Position numbers and translations under genes: made by a program. Shown here in pieces: positions 1 through 8,348 of a stretch of DNA of 64,000 nucleotides. The DNA is from Myxococcota bacterium (GTDB lineage Bacteria > Myxococcota_A > UBA9160 > UBA6930): positions 23,571 through 87,570 of the forward strand of contig JANQFK010000021.1 in NCBI GenBank assembly GCA_028277885.1, given 5' to 3'. Within the stretch, counting starts at the first letter, position 1. Each line of letters starts with the position of its first letter. A model generated the notes under the pieces. That model had not been told where the DNA came from. It ran no database searches and saw only the letters and a program-made list of their open reading frames with translations.

Positions 1-1
1 C

Positions 2-1621
2 CCGGCCCACGACGAGCGCGACCACGCCTTCGCGCGCACCTTCGGCCTGCCCATCGTCGAGGTCGTGAAGGGCGGTGACCCCGCGGAGGAGGCCTTCGTG
101 GGCGAGGGCGTCGCCGTGAACTCCGACTTCCTCGACGGGCTCCCGACCCCCGACGCCAAGCGCCGCATGATCGAGTGGCTCGAGGAGCACGGCAAGGGCG
201 AGGGCACGGTCAGCTACAAGCTGCGGGACTGGCTCTTCAGCCGGCAGCGCTACTGGGGCGAGCCCTTCCCCGTGGTCCACCTCGAGGACGGCACCGCCCG
301 GCTGGTGCCCGAGTCGGACCTGCCGGTGCTGCTCCCGGAGCTCGACGCCTACGAGCCGAGCGGCGACTTCGAGACGCCGCTCTCCCGCTGCCGGGAGTGG
401 ATCGAGACCCGCGACCCCGAGACCGGCGCTCCGGCCCGGCGCGACCCGAACACCATGCCCCAGTGGGCCGGGAGCTGCTGGTACTACCTGCGCTTCTGCG
501 ACGCGCGCAACGACGAGGCGGCGTGGTCCCGCGAGGCCGAGCGCTACTGGATGCCCGTGGACCTCTACGTGGGCGGCGCCGAGCACGCCGTGCTGCACCT
601 GCTCTACGCGCGCTTCTGGCACAAGGTTCTCTACGACCTCGGCCACGTGCACACCAAGGAGCCCTTCCAGAAGCTCCTGAACCCGGGGATGATCCTGGGC
701 ACCAGCTACCGCTACTGGGACGACGACCTCGCCGACGCCGGCGGCGCCGGCGTCCGCGCCTACCCGAGCCGGGCGGTGCGCAGCGAGGGCGAGCGCACCG
801 TGGCGGCGGACGACGGCCGAGAGCTGAAGGCGCGCTGGGTGCCGGCCGCGTCGGTGCGCTTCGCCGACGACGGCACGCCGCTCCACCCCGAGCGGGACGA
901 CCTCCCCCTCGAGCCCGTGGTGGAGAAGATGTCCAAGAGCCGGGGCAACGTGGAGAACCCGGACGACGTGATCGCCCGCTTCGGCGCCGACGCCATGCGG
1001 CTCTACGAGCTCTTCCTCGGCCCCCTGGAGAAGAGCGCGCCCTGGTCCACCGACGGCATCCCGGGCTGCCACCGCTTCCTCCAGCGCACCTGGCGCCTGT
1101 TCCTCGACGAGGACGCCGAGGGCGAGCCGTTGCGCGAGCTGCCCGAGGGCGCGGGCACCCCGGACCAGGCCCGGCTCACGGCGCAGACCATCCGCGGCGT
1201 CAGCGAGGACCTCGAGAAGCTCCAGCTCAACACCGCCATCGCCAAGCTGATGACCTGGGCCCGGGACGTGGCCCGGGACGCCCCCCTGCCCCGCGCCGGC
1301 GCCGAGGACTTCGTGCGCCTGCTGGCGCCCCTCGCCCCCCACCTGGCCGAGGAGCTGTGGGCGAAGCTCGGCCACGACGAGTCCATCGCCTTCGCGGGCT
1401 GGCCCAAGGCCGACCCCGCCCTGCTGGTGGCCGAGACCGTGCGCCTGGTGGTCCAGGTGAACGGCAAGCGCCGCGACGAGATCGAGGTGCCCGCCGACGC
1501 CGACGAGGCGGCGGTGCGCGCCGCCGCCCTCGGCTCGCCCAAGGTCGCGAAGTTCACCGAGGGCCGGGAGCCGCGAAAGGTGATCGTGGTGCCGGGCCGC
1601 CTGGTGAACGTGGTCGTCTAG
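2..1621 (+). CDS. leuS: Leucyl-tRNA synthetase, C-terminal part (5' end outside window)
   Basis: Class I aminoacyl-tRNA synthetase that charges tRNA-Leu in the cytoplasm. The reading frame is open from base 2, so the gene begins upstream of the window; 539 codons are present. The first residues (PAHDERDHAFARTFGLP) match the end of the CP1 editing domain. The catalytic-core motif KMSKS is encoded at 926-940 (EKMSKSRGN), followed by the helical anticodon-binding domain and the small C-terminal domain (VNGKRRDEIEVP). It ends at TAG 1619-1621, 13 bp from the convergent heme O synthase gene. The missing N-terminus should carry the HIGH motif. Confidence 0.97.
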   Translation, partial: PAHDERDHAFARTFGLPIVEVVKGGDPAEEAFVGEGVAVNSDFLDGLPTPDAKRRMIEWLEEHGKGEGTVSYKLRDWLFSRQRYWGEPFPVVHLEDGTARLVPESDLPVLLPELDAYEPSGDFETPLSRCREWIETRDPETGAPARRDPNTMPQWAGSCWYYLRFCDARNDEAAWSREAERYWMPVDLYVGGAEHAVLHLLYARFWHKVLYDLGHVHTKEPFQKLLNPGMILGTSYRYWDDDLADAGGAGVRAYPSRAVRSEGERTVAADDGRELKARWVPAASVRFADDGTPLHPERDDLPLEPVVEKMSKSRGNVENPDDVIARFGADAMRLYELFLGPLEKSAPWSTDGIPGCHRFLQRTWRLFLDEDAEGEPLRELPEGAGTPDQARLTAQTIRGVSEDLEKLQLNTAIAKLMTWARDVARDAPLPRAGAEDFVRLLAPLAPHLAEELWAKLGHDESIAFAGWPKADPALLVAETVRLVVQVNGKRRDEIEVPADADEAAVRAAALGSPKVAKFTEGREPRKVIVVPGRLVNVVV

Positions 1622-1634
1622 CGGCCCGCGACCG

Positions 1635-2516
1635 TCAGCCGCCGCCGAGCACCCGGTCGATCGGCATGGCGGCGAACAGCCCGAGCAGGTAGGCGAGGGA
1701 GACGCCGAACATGCGGCGGGCCGCGGCGTCGCTCCGCTCGCGCAGCACCCCCACGGCGTGCCACAGGAACCAGGCGCCGAGCGCGAGGGCGGCGATGCCG
1801 TAGACCGGCCCCAGCAGCCCCAGGAGCCAGGGCGCCAGGCTCACGGGCACCAGGCCGATGGTGTAGTAGAGCATGCGGCGGCGAGCGGGCTGCTCGCCGA
1901 TCACGCTGGGCAGCATCGGGATGCCGGCGCGCTCGTAGTCCGTCTTGCGGAACAGCGCGATGGCCCAGACGTGGGGCGGCTGCCAGAAGAAGATGATGGC
2001 GAAGAGCAGCAGCCCCGCGGCGCCCACGCGGCCGTCCACGGCGGCGTCGGCGATGAGGGGAGCGGCGGCGCCGGCGGCGCCGCCGATCACCGCGTTCCAG
2101 GGCGTGCGGGGCTTCAGCCAGACGGTGTAGACGAAGACGTAGTAGAGGATCGTGGCGATCCCGAGGCCGGCGGCCAGGGGCCCGCCCACGGCGTGGAGCA
2201 GCGCCGTGGCCAGCACGGTCAGCGCGAGGCCGAAGGCGAGGGCCGAGCGCGGCGCCAGCCGCCGGGAGGGAAGCGGCCGGCCGCGGGTGCGCTCCATCAG
2301 CGCGTCGGTGTCGCGCTCGAGGTAGCAGTTGAAGGTGTTCGCGGCGGCCGCCGCCAGCGCGATCCCGAGCAGCACGGCGGCGGCGAAGCCGGTGCCGGGC
2401 CAGCCGCCGGCCGCCATCCACAGCGCGGGGAGGCCGCTGAAGATCACGAAGAGCACGATCCCGGGCTTGGTGAGCTCCAGGAGGCTCTTGGTCTTCTCCG
2501 TCACCAGGGCAGCCAT
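1635..2516 (-). CDS. ctaB: Protoheme IX farnesyltransferase (heme O synthase), copy 1
   Basis: UbiA-family membrane prenyltransferase that farnesylates heme b to heme O for the adjacent heme-copper oxidase; 293 aa. The start is the ATG giving MAALVTEKTKSLLELTKPG, because the conserved LTKPxxxxLV segment follows directly. The first Asp-rich motif is NTFNCYLERDTDALMERT, and WQPPHVWAIALFRKTDYERAG is the CtaB signature. About eight to nine hydrophobic helices are visible. It is the last gene of the minus-strand oxidase block. A clear paralogue lies at the other end of the block (9084-10022), so the cluster carries two heme O synthases. Confidence 0.93.
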   Translation of the reverse strand: MAALVTEKTKSLLELTKPGIVLFVIFSGLPALWMAAGGWPGTGFAAAVLLGIALAAAAANTFNCYLERDTDALMERTRGRPLPSRRLAPRSALAFGLALTVLATALLHAVGGPLAAGLGIATILYYVFVYTVWLKPRTPWNAVIGGAAGAAAPLIADAAVDGRVGAAGLLLFAIIFFWQPPHVWAIALFRKTDYERAGIPMLPSVIGEQPARRRMLYYTIGLVPVSLAPWLLGLLGPVYGIAALALGAWFLWHAVGVLRERSDAAARRMFGVSLAYLLGLFAAMPIDRVLGGG

Positions 2517-2638
2517 GCTTCCTCGGCTCGTCCGCCCCGGGGGCGTGCGGAGCTTCCCTGGCCGTGGCAGCCGGGAAGCAGGGGGGTTGGCCGACCAAGG
2601 GGTATCAGACGCGGATCTCGGGGTCGAGCGGACGCGGC

Positions 2639-2989
2639 TCAGTAGAGCCCCCAGTGGACGGCCGCGAACGCGATCGCACCGGAGAGGGCCCACAGCCCGA
2701 GCACGGCGCCGGCCGCGAGGCCGATCCGGCGCCGGCGCAGGTCGTGGAACACGGCGTCGGCGCTGCCCAGGAGCAGGATGGCCAGGGCCGCCAGGGCGAA
2801 GACGTTGCGGCCCTCGACGGCGAGCAGGAGCACCGAGGCCCCGAGGGTGGAGAGCGCGCCCACCAGCACGAAGAGCACGGGCCACAGGGTCGAGTCGGTG
2901 AAGTAGGGCCGGATGAAGCGCTCCACGCGGCGCTCCTCGGGGCCCTCGGAGGGCTCCGCGTCGCGGGTCGGGTCGGGGGAGTCGGCCAT
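2639..2989 (-). CDS. Small membrane protein of the oxidase cluster
   Basis: 116-aa protein with a charged N-terminus (PDPTRDAEPSEGPEERRVERF) and three predicted membrane segments: LWPVLFVLVGALSTLGASVLL, FALAALAILLLGSADAVF, and AAGAVLGLWALSGAIAFAAV. I recognise no family. Its place between ctaB and the COX genes suggests a role in oxidase assembly or as an accessory subunit, which is inference only. Its start lies 22 bp from the start of a small plus-strand gene, so the two are divergent. The start is ATG at 2989. Confidence 0.6.
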   Translation of the reverse strand: MADSPDPTRDAEPSEGPEERRVERFIRPYFTDSTLWPVLFVLVGALSTLGASVLLLAVEGRNVFALAALAILLLGSADAVFHDLRRRRIGLAAGAVLGLWALSGAIAFAAVHWGLY

Positions 2990-3011
2990 GGCGCTCCGCT
3001 AGCTTCCGCGC

Positions 3012-3239
3012 GTGGGCGACGGGAACGAGAGCGAGGAGGACGCCCAGAGCGGCCTGTGGGCCGGGGTGCGACGCCATCCCGTCATCGTGGGCACGCTCGT
3101 GGTCTGCGCGCTGGCGGGCGCCGTGGCGGGCTTCCTGTGGCTCCCGGGCGAGTGGTTCGCGGCCCGGCGCATCGCCGCCGGCACCGTGGCGGGCGGCGGC
3201 GTGGGCCTGCTCCTCACGGCAACGAAGATGTTCGACTGA
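3012..3239 (+). CDS. Small two-helix membrane protein, opposite strand to the oxidase operon
   Basis: 75-aa protein starting at GTG 3012. It has an acidic N-terminus, then two hydrophobic helices (VIVGTLVVCALAGAVAGFLW and IAAGTVAGGGVGLLL). The composition looks like a real membrane protein rather than a shadow frame. It lies on the plus strand inside an otherwise minus-strand block. It overlaps the end of the 95-aa gene at 3214-3501 tail to tail by 26 bp. No family was recognised. A chance ORF cannot be excluded. Confidence 0.45.
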   Translation: MGDGNESEEDAQSGLWAGVRRHPVIVGTLVVCALAGAVAGFLWLPGEWFAARRIAAGTVAGGGVGLLLTATKMFD

Positions 3240-3501
3240 CCGCCGCCCGGGCGGGGAAGCCGCGCTCCGGCCGCTCCGCCTCGGCGTTCAGCTGCCGGGA
3301 GCGGCGCACCAGCCACCATACCCCGCCGCCCACGATGGCGAGCGGCAGGATGGACATGAAGATGGTGGTGAGCAGGAACGCGAGCTGGGTCTCGTCCTCG
3401 CGTCCCGAGGTGCAGACCGCGCAGGCCGCGGCCGCGCGGGGCAGCAGCAGCGCGAGGCCCGGCGCGGCGGCGCCCGCGAGTGCCGCGAGCCGCCGGCTCA
3501 C
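3214..3501 (-). CDS. Small oxidase-cluster membrane protein with N-terminal signal and Cys pair
   Basis: 95-aa protein translated from GTG 3501, whose GTGA overlaps the stop of the preceding COX III-like gene. It begins with a signal-like hydrophobic stretch ending in AAAACAVCTSGRED, which contains a C-x-x-C pair. A single strong transmembrane helix follows (FMSILPLAIVGGGVWWLV), then a basic tail. The translational coupling to the COX III-like gene argues that it is real. The CxxC could bind metal or take part in assembly, but no family was recognised. Confidence 0.6.
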   Translation of the reverse strand: MSRRLAALAGAAAPGLALLLPRAAAACAVCTSGREDETQLAFLLTTIFMSILPLAIVGGGVWWLVRRSRQLNAEAERPERGFPARAAVSRTSSLP

Positions 3502-4088
3502 AGGTAGACCGTCACGTAGAGGATGGGCCAGACGCCCACCACGAAGTACCAGAACACCTCGGCGCTGCCGAGCTGGCTGCTGGCGAGCCAGCCGCGCCGA
3601 AGGCGCCGGTAGGCCCGCACCAGCAGGTACAGGGCCACCACGGCGTGGAGCGCGTGGAGGCCCACGATCAGGTAGAAGAAGCTCCCCATGGTGCTCGAGG
3701 TGAGGGTCAGGCCCTCGCGCAGCAGCGCGACCCACTCGATGCCCTGGAAGAACACGAACAGGCCGCCGAGCAGCACGGCGGCGAGCAGCCGCGTGCGCAC
3801 CTTGTCGCGGTCCGTCTGGAAGCTGCGTCGGGCGAGGATCAGGGCCACCGCCGAGGCCAGCAGCAGCAGGCTGTTCAGGGCCGTGGCCTCGATGGGCAGG
3901 CGCGGCTGGTCCGGCGGCGGCCAGAGCGGCGTCCCGGACTTGATGATCGCGAAGGCGCTGATCAGCCCCGCGAAGAACATCACCTCGGTGACGACGAAGA
4001 CGAGCATGCCCAGGACCGAGCTGGGGACGATCTGGGGCGTACGCGCCTCGGCGGCGACCTCCAGTCTTCCGGCTCCGCGAATCGTCAT
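3498..4088 (-). CDS. Heme-copper oxidase subunit III-like protein (second copy)
   Basis: 196-aa membrane protein of the cytochrome c oxidase subunit III superfamily. Visible family features are SSVLGMLVFVVTEVMFFAGL near the N-terminus and GSFFYLIVGLHALHAVVAL with the paired His. The C-terminal helix ends WYFVVGVWPILYVTVYL. ATG 4088 was chosen because it gives MTIRGAGRLE directly before the first helix. It is distinct from the 191-aa subunit III upstream (4546-5121), so the operon encodes two COX III-type proteins. It is coupled to the downstream 95-aa gene by a GTGA overlap. Confidence 0.85.
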   Translation of the reverse strand: MTIRGAGRLEVAAEARTPQIVPSSVLGMLVFVVTEVMFFAGLISAFAIIKSGTPLWPPPDQPRLPIEATALNSLLLLASAVALILARRSFQTDRDKVRTRLLAAVLLGGLFVFFQGIEWVALLREGLTLTSSTMGSFFYLIVGLHALHAVVALYLLVRAYRRLRRGWLASSQLGSAEVFWYFVVGVWPILYVTVYL

Positions 4089-4102
4089 GGACACGAGGCT
4101 AG

Positions 4103-4537
4103 CTAGTGGCTCCCGTCCTCGGCGTGGTCCTCGCCGTGCTCGTCGCCGTGGCCGTCCTCCCCGTGGGCGGCGTGCTCCGGGTTGGCGGTGATGTCCACCC
4201 CGGTCTGCTGCCACAGGGGCTTCTCCCAGTTGGAGCCGTCGGGCTTCATGACGTCGGGGGCGGCGCCGGCGAAGAACAGCAGCATGAACACCAGGCTCGT
4301 CGCCCCGAGGTAGGCGATGTAGCGCTTGGCGATGTCGATGTGCATGAAGTTCTTCACCACCAGGTAGGCCTTCACGACGGCGATCCCGAAGGCGGTGAGC
4401 AGGGTGATGATGCGGATCTCGAGCATCGGCCCCAGCACGCTGATCACCAGCAGCACCAGCAGGATCACGTAGATCCGGGTGTAGTTGGGGTGGTGGACGT
4501 GCTCTTCGGCGACGGACTCGGCGGTGGCATCGGACAT
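4103..4537 (-). CDS. ctaF: Cytochrome c oxidase subunit IV family protein
   Basis: 144-aa protein with three hydrophobic helices (IYVILLVLLVISVLGPML, ITLLTAFGIAVVKAYLVV, YLGATSLVFMLLFFAGAAP), the usual plan of prokaryotic COX subunit IV. The segment VVKNFMHIDIAK is typical of the family. The C-terminus is an unusual His/Glu/Asp-rich tail (HGEDGHGDEHGEDHAEDGSH) that could bind metal or protons. The ATG at 4537 sits 8 bp after the subunit III stop, consistent with one transcript. Confidence 0.85.
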   Translation of the reverse strand: MSDATAESVAEEHVHHPNYTRIYVILLVLLVISVLGPMLEIRIITLLTAFGIAVVKAYLVVKNFMHIDIAKRYIAYLGATSLVFMLLFFAGAAPDVMKPDGSNWEKPLWQQTGVDITANPEHAAHGEDGHGDEHGEDHAEDGSH

Positions 4538-4545
4538 GGGATCAC

Positions 4546-5121
4546 CTACTTCGCGATGTAGAGGAGCGGAAAGAGGAAGATCCAGACGACGTCGACGAAG
4601 TGCCAGTAGATCCCGATCAGCTCGACGCGGTGGAGCTCCTCGTTGCGGCGGGCGGCCACGGCGATGATCGCGATGATGATGATGCCGGCCAGCACGTGGA
4701 GCGCGTGAAGCCCCGCCGCGGTGTAGTAGAAGGACCAGAACGTGTTCGACGCGATCGTGTAGCCGTGGAGGATCTCGGTGGTCCATTCGTAGCTCTTGAC
4801 CGCCAGGAAGGTCGCGCCGCCGGCGAAGGTGTACCAGAGGTAGCGGGCGGCCTTGGGGCCGTCGCCCTCCTCGGCGGCCTTGTGCCCGAGCACCGCGAAG
4901 TAGCTCGAGGTGAGCAGCACGAAGGTGTTGAAGGCGCCGATGGCGGTGCTGGTGTGGGCCGCCTGCTCGGACCACATGTCGTGGGCCAGGCGGAACATGA
5001 TGTAGGAGGCCAGCAGGCCGCCGAAGATCACGATCTCGGAGGCGATCAGCCACCAGACGGCGAGGCGCCCCGTGGGCATCCCCGCCGCGCTGCGCGTGGT
5101 CGCAATGGGTCTCGCAGACAT
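4546..5121 (-). CDS. ctaE: Cytochrome c oxidase subunit III
   Basis: 191-aa core subunit III of an aa3/caa3-type oxidase. It has five helices, beginning with TGRLAVWWLIASEIVIFGGLL and including the family sequence FYYTAAGLHALHVLAGIIII and the terminal YWHFVDVVWIFLFPLLYIAK. The length is typical of the short bacterial form. It lies 19 bp downstream of the subunit I gene in the same orientation and precedes subunit IV. Confidence 0.95.
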   Translation of the reverse strand: MSARPIATTRSAAGMPTGRLAVWWLIASEIVIFGGLLASYIMFRLAHDMWSEQAAHTSTAIGAFNTFVLLTSSYFAVLGHKAAEEGDGPKAARYLWYTFAGGATFLAVKSYEWTTEILHGYTIASNTFWSFYYTAAGLHALHVLAGIIIIAIIAVAARRNEELHRVELIGIYWHFVDVVWIFLFPLLYIAK

Positions 5122-5140
5122 CGGCTCTCCCGGCTCCGCG

Positions 5141-6838
5141 CTAGGCGGGCTCGTTCTGGGGCCAGTAATCGGACTCGCGGCCTTCCACGCTGTACTCGTA
5201 GGGGCCGCGATGCACCGTGGGGAGCTCCTTCCAGTTGCCGTGGGGCGGCGGCGACTCGGTGGTCCACTCGAGGGTGTTGGCCTGCCAGGGGTTCTTGGGT
5301 GCCTTCGGGCCCCGGAACATGCTCTTGAAGAAGTTGTAGAAGAACACCAGCTGGAAGGAGAACATCACCAGCAGCGAGATCGTCGCGAACACCCGGATCG
5401 GCTGGTAGGCCGCCAGGTCCGGGTAGTTGGTGAAGTCGTAGATGCGCCGGTGCTGACCGGCCAGGCCCAGGACGAACAGCGGGATGAAGATGAAGTTGAA
5501 GGGGATGATGGTCCCCCAGAAATGGATCTTGCCCAGCCGCTCGTCCATCATCCGCCCGAACATCTTCGGGAACCAGAACGTTATCGCCGCGTAGAAGCCG
5601 ATGATGGCGATCGGGAAGAACGTGTAGTGGAAGTGGGCGAGCACGAAGTAGGTGTCGTGCAGGTAGATGTCCTCGCCGCTCGCCCCCAGGAAGATGCCCG
5701 TCACCCCGCCGATCAGGAAGGTGGCGATGAAGCCCAGGGCCCAGAGCATCGGCGTGGTCAGGCTGATCGAGCCCCCGTACAGCGTGGCGATGTAGACGAA
5801 CATCGCCTCGGCCAGGGGCACGGAGATCAGCAGGGTGGTGACGGTGAAGACGTGGGCCATGCGCGGGTCGATGCCGGCCACGAACTGGTGGTGGGCCCAG
5901 ACCGTGAAGCTCAGCACGCCGGTGCCGAACACGGTGTAGAGCACCGTGCGGTAGGCGAAGAGCTTCTTGCGCGCGAACACCGTGATGATCTCGGCCACCA
6001 CGCCCAGGGCGGGCAGCAGCACCACGTAGACCTCGGGGTGCCCGAAGAACCAGAACAGGTGCTGCCAGAGGATCGGGTCGCCGCCGCGCTCGGGGTTGAA
6101 GAAGGCGGTGCCCAGGTTCTGGTCGAAGAGCAGCATCACGGCGCCGGCGATGAGCGGCCCCACGGACAGCATGAACAGCACGCTCGCCACCACGATCATC
6201 CAGACCACCATCGGGATGTCGTAGAGCTTCATGCCCGGGGCGCGGGAGTTCATGGCCGTGACGATGAAGTTGATGCCGCCCATCAGGAACGCCGCGAACT
6301 CGAGGGCGATCGCGACCACGAACAACGAGGAGCCCAATGGCGTGAGGCTGTACTCGGCAGTGGACGAGAGCGGCGGGTAGAAGGTCCAGGCCCCGGCGAA
6401 GCCGCCGCCGGGTACGAAGAAGGAGGCGAGCAGCACGATCGCGCTCACCAGGAAGATCTGGTAGGAGAGCCGGTTCAGCCGCGGGAACACCATGTCGTCG
6501 GCGCCGATCATCAGGGGGATCAGGTAGTTCCCCAGGGCGGCGATCAGCACCGGCATGGCGACCCAGAAGATCATGATCGCGCCGTGGTTCGTGATCAGCG
6601 CGTTGTACTCGTTGGGGGAGACCACGCCGAACAGGGGGACCTCGACCCCCGGGAAGGCGAGCTGCATCCGGAACGCGTAGGCGAAGAAGCCACCGATCAG
6701 GCCCATGAAGATGCCCGTGAACATGTACTGCATGGCGATCATCTTGTGATCGGTGGAGAAGACGTAGTGGCTCCAGAAGCTCTCCTCGTGGTGGGCTTCG
6801 TCGTGAACCGGTACGTCGGCGGGAATCGTCTGGGCCAT
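5141..6838 (-). CDS. ctaD: Cytochrome c oxidase subunit I
   Basis: 565-aa catalytic subunit carrying heme a, heme a3 and CuB in the inner membrane. It has about twelve helices, opening with FSTDHKMIAMQYMFTGIFMG. The active-site helix WFFGHPEVYVVLLPALGVV contains the His and cross-linked Tyr positions. HHQFVAGIDPRM supplies the CuB His pair, and HDTYFVLAHFHYTFF supplies the heme His ligands. The subunit II stop abuts its ATG with no gap, so the two are translationally coupled. Confidence 0.98.
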   Translation of the reverse strand: MAQTIPADVPVHDEAHHEESFWSHYVFSTDHKMIAMQYMFTGIFMGLIGGFFAYAFRMQLAFPGVEVPLFGVVSPNEYNALITNHGAIMIFWVAMPVLIAALGNYLIPLMIGADDMVFPRLNRLSYQIFLVSAIVLLASFFVPGGGFAGAWTFYPPLSSTAEYSLTPLGSSLFVVAIALEFAAFLMGGINFIVTAMNSRAPGMKLYDIPMVVWMIVVASVLFMLSVGPLIAGAVMLLFDQNLGTAFFNPERGGDPILWQHLFWFFGHPEVYVVLLPALGVVAEIITVFARKKLFAYRTVLYTVFGTGVLSFTVWAHHQFVAGIDPRMAHVFTVTTLLISVPLAEAMFVYIATLYGGSISLTTPMLWALGFIATFLIGGVTGIFLGASGEDIYLHDTYFVLAHFHYTFFPIAIIGFYAAITFWFPKMFGRMMDERLGKIHFWGTIIPFNFIFIPLFVLGLAGQHRRIYDFTNYPDLAAYQPIRVFATISLLVMFSFQLVFFYNFFKSMFRGPKAPKNPWQANTLEWTTESPPPHGNWKELPTVHRGPYEYSVEGRESDYWPQNEPA

Positions 6839-7567
6839 CTACTCCTCCTCCTGCTTCTGCGCGGCGTTCGCAGCGAGCTGCAGGGGCGATTCCTGCGCCA
6901 TCCAGGCGGCGTGCTGCTCGGCGGTCTCGATGTGGATGCGGGCGCCCATCAGGCCGTGGCCGACGCCGCAGATCTCGGCGCACTGGACGTCCCACTCGCC
7001 GGTCTTCGTGGGCGTGAACCAGCCCGTGATGACCCGGCCGGGGATGGCGTCCTGCTTGAGGCGGAACACCGGCACCGAGAAGTTGTGCAGCACGTCCTTC
7101 GACTCGAGCTTGTAGTGGTGGAGGCGGTCCACCTCGACGTGCAGCTCGTTCACCTTGGCGATGTCGTCAGCGGTGTCGATCTCGCCGTCGGGACCGGGGT
7201 GCACGAAGGTCCAGGCCCACTGCTGGCCGATCACCCGCACCGTGCGCTCGGCGGGCGGCAGGTCCTGCTTGATGTCGTACCAGACCCGCACCGCGGCCAC
7301 GACGATGAGCACGTCGAAGAGCAGGATGGCGAGGTGGGGGTAGGTGACCCACTTCTTTTCGCTCTGCTTCTCGCCGGACACGTACTGGGCCCGGACCCCG
7401 TCCTTCTTCCGGAAGCGGAAGATCAGCCAGAAGAAGACGATCTCGCTGGCGAAGAACCAGATCCCCACCGAGACCAGGATGATCGTGAAGAGCCCGTCGA
7501 TGTCTCCGGCGTAGGTGGACGCCTGGGGGACGAGGACATCGATCACGGACGGGATTCGTTCGAGCAT
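6839..7567 (-). CDS. ctaC: Cytochrome c oxidase subunit II
   Basis: 242-aa subunit with two N-terminal helices (GLFTIILVSVGIWFFASEI and PHLAILLFDVLIVVAAVRVW) and a periplasmic cupredoxin domain. The CuA site is complete: His in VLHNFSVPVFRLKQD, and C-A-E-I-C-x3-H-x2-M in CAEICGVGHGLMGA. No C-terminal cytochrome c domain is fused, so the electron donor is probably the separate diheme cytochrome c encoded just upstream. ATG 7567 is followed by MLERIPSVIDV. Confidence 0.97.
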   Translation of the reverse strand: MLERIPSVIDVLVPQASTYAGDIDGLFTIILVSVGIWFFASEIVFFWLIFRFRKKDGVRAQYVSGEKQSEKKWVTYPHLAILLFDVLIVVAAVRVWYDIKQDLPPAERTVRVIGQQWAWTFVHPGPDGEIDTADDIAKVNELHVEVDRLHHYKLESKDVLHNFSVPVFRLKQDAIPGRVITGWFTPTKTGEWDVQCAEICGVGHGLMGARIHIETAEQHAAWMAQESPLQLAANAAQKQEEE

Positions 7568-7580
7568 TCTTACTCCGGTC

Positions 7581-7685
7581 TCACAGGATGAACAGGAACA
7601 CGACGGCGATCCAGGCGAGCACGCCCGCCATCGTCACCAGGAAGGTCCGGAACGCCAGGTCGTCGGGCTCTCGCGCCTTCGCCAT
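7581..7685 (-). CDS. 34-residue single-helix peptide of the oxidase operon
   Basis: Short ORF in the gap between the cytochrome c and subunit II genes. It starts at ATG 7685 with a short charged head (AKAREPDDLAF), followed by one transmembrane helix (RTFLVTMAGVLAWIAVVFLF), and stops at 7581. It sits 13 bp ahead of the subunit II ATG. Tiny one-helix subunits are common in heme-copper oxidases, so a structural role is plausible. The evidence is position and hydrophobicity only. Confidence 0.55.
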   Translation of the reverse strand: MAKAREPDDLAFRTFLVTMAGVLAWIAVVFLFIL

Positions 7686-7703
7686 GGTTCGATCTCCCCG
7701 AGC

Positions 7704-8348
7704 CTACTTGCGCAGGCTCATGATGTAGGCGACGACGTCCTTCATCGCCTGCTCGTCGGCCAGGGTGCCCGCGATGCCCAGCATCACCTGGGCGTTCGCG
7801 TTGGCGGGGTTCGACGCGCGGACGCCGTTCTTGTAGCGCTGGAGCGACGAGAGCAGGTACCAGTCGTTGGCCTGGTAGAGCCGCGGCGAGCCGAGGGCCT
7901 CGTTGCCGGCGCCGTCGGGGCCGTGGCACGCCACGCAGGTCCCGTAGAGCTGGGCGCCGCGCTCGGCGTCGCCGCCCTCGACCGTGGGCTCGGGGTAGAC
8001 CGGCGGCAGGCTCGCCACGTAGGCCGACACCGCCTTCAGCTCCTCGTCGGTCTCGAGGGCGAGCGCCATGGGGTGCATGCGCAGGCCGGCCACGTCGGCG
8101 GGATGCGTGCCGCGCAGCCCGCCCTTGAAGTTCCTCACCTGGGCGACGACGTACCACTCCTGCAGCCCGGCGATGGCGGGGGCCAGCACCACCTGGTTGC
8201 CTTCGCCGCGCTCGCCATGGCACTGGGCACACAGCTCGTAGAGCTCCGCACCGGGCGGCGTGCTCTGCTGGGCCGCGGCCGCGCCCGCCAGGGCGACGAG
8301 CCCCAGGGCGACGAGGGCGGTACGCCATACCTTCGTGATCGCTGCCAT
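7704..8348 (-). CDS. Diheme cytochrome c (c4-like), secreted
   Basis: 214-aa periplasmic electron carrier. ATG 8348 gives a signal peptide (KVWRTALVALGLVALAGAAAAQ). Two class I heme domains follow, with CAQCH and CVACH as heme attachment sites and distal Met candidates in each half (LRMHPMAL, AQVMLGIAG). As the first gene of the oxidase operon it is the likely donor to the CuA of subunit II. The long upstream extension of the frame lacks a signal sequence and was not used. Confidence 0.9.
   Translation of the reverse strand: MAAITKVWRTALVALGLVALAGAAAAQQSTPPGAELYELCAQCHGERGEGNQVVLAPAIAGLQEWYVVAQVRNFKGGLRGTHPADVAGLRMHPMALALETDEELKAVSAYVASLPPVYPEPTVEGGDAERGAQLYGTCVACHGPDGAGNEALGSPRLYQANDWYLLSSLQRYKNGVRASNPANANAQVMLGIAGTLADEQAMKDVVAYIMSLRK

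Noticed and set aside
5072..7591. 839-codon plus-strand ORF opposite the oxidase genes
   Set aside because: Antisense shadow of subunits I and II, His/Glu/Val-rich with no domain; caused by high G+C codon bias.
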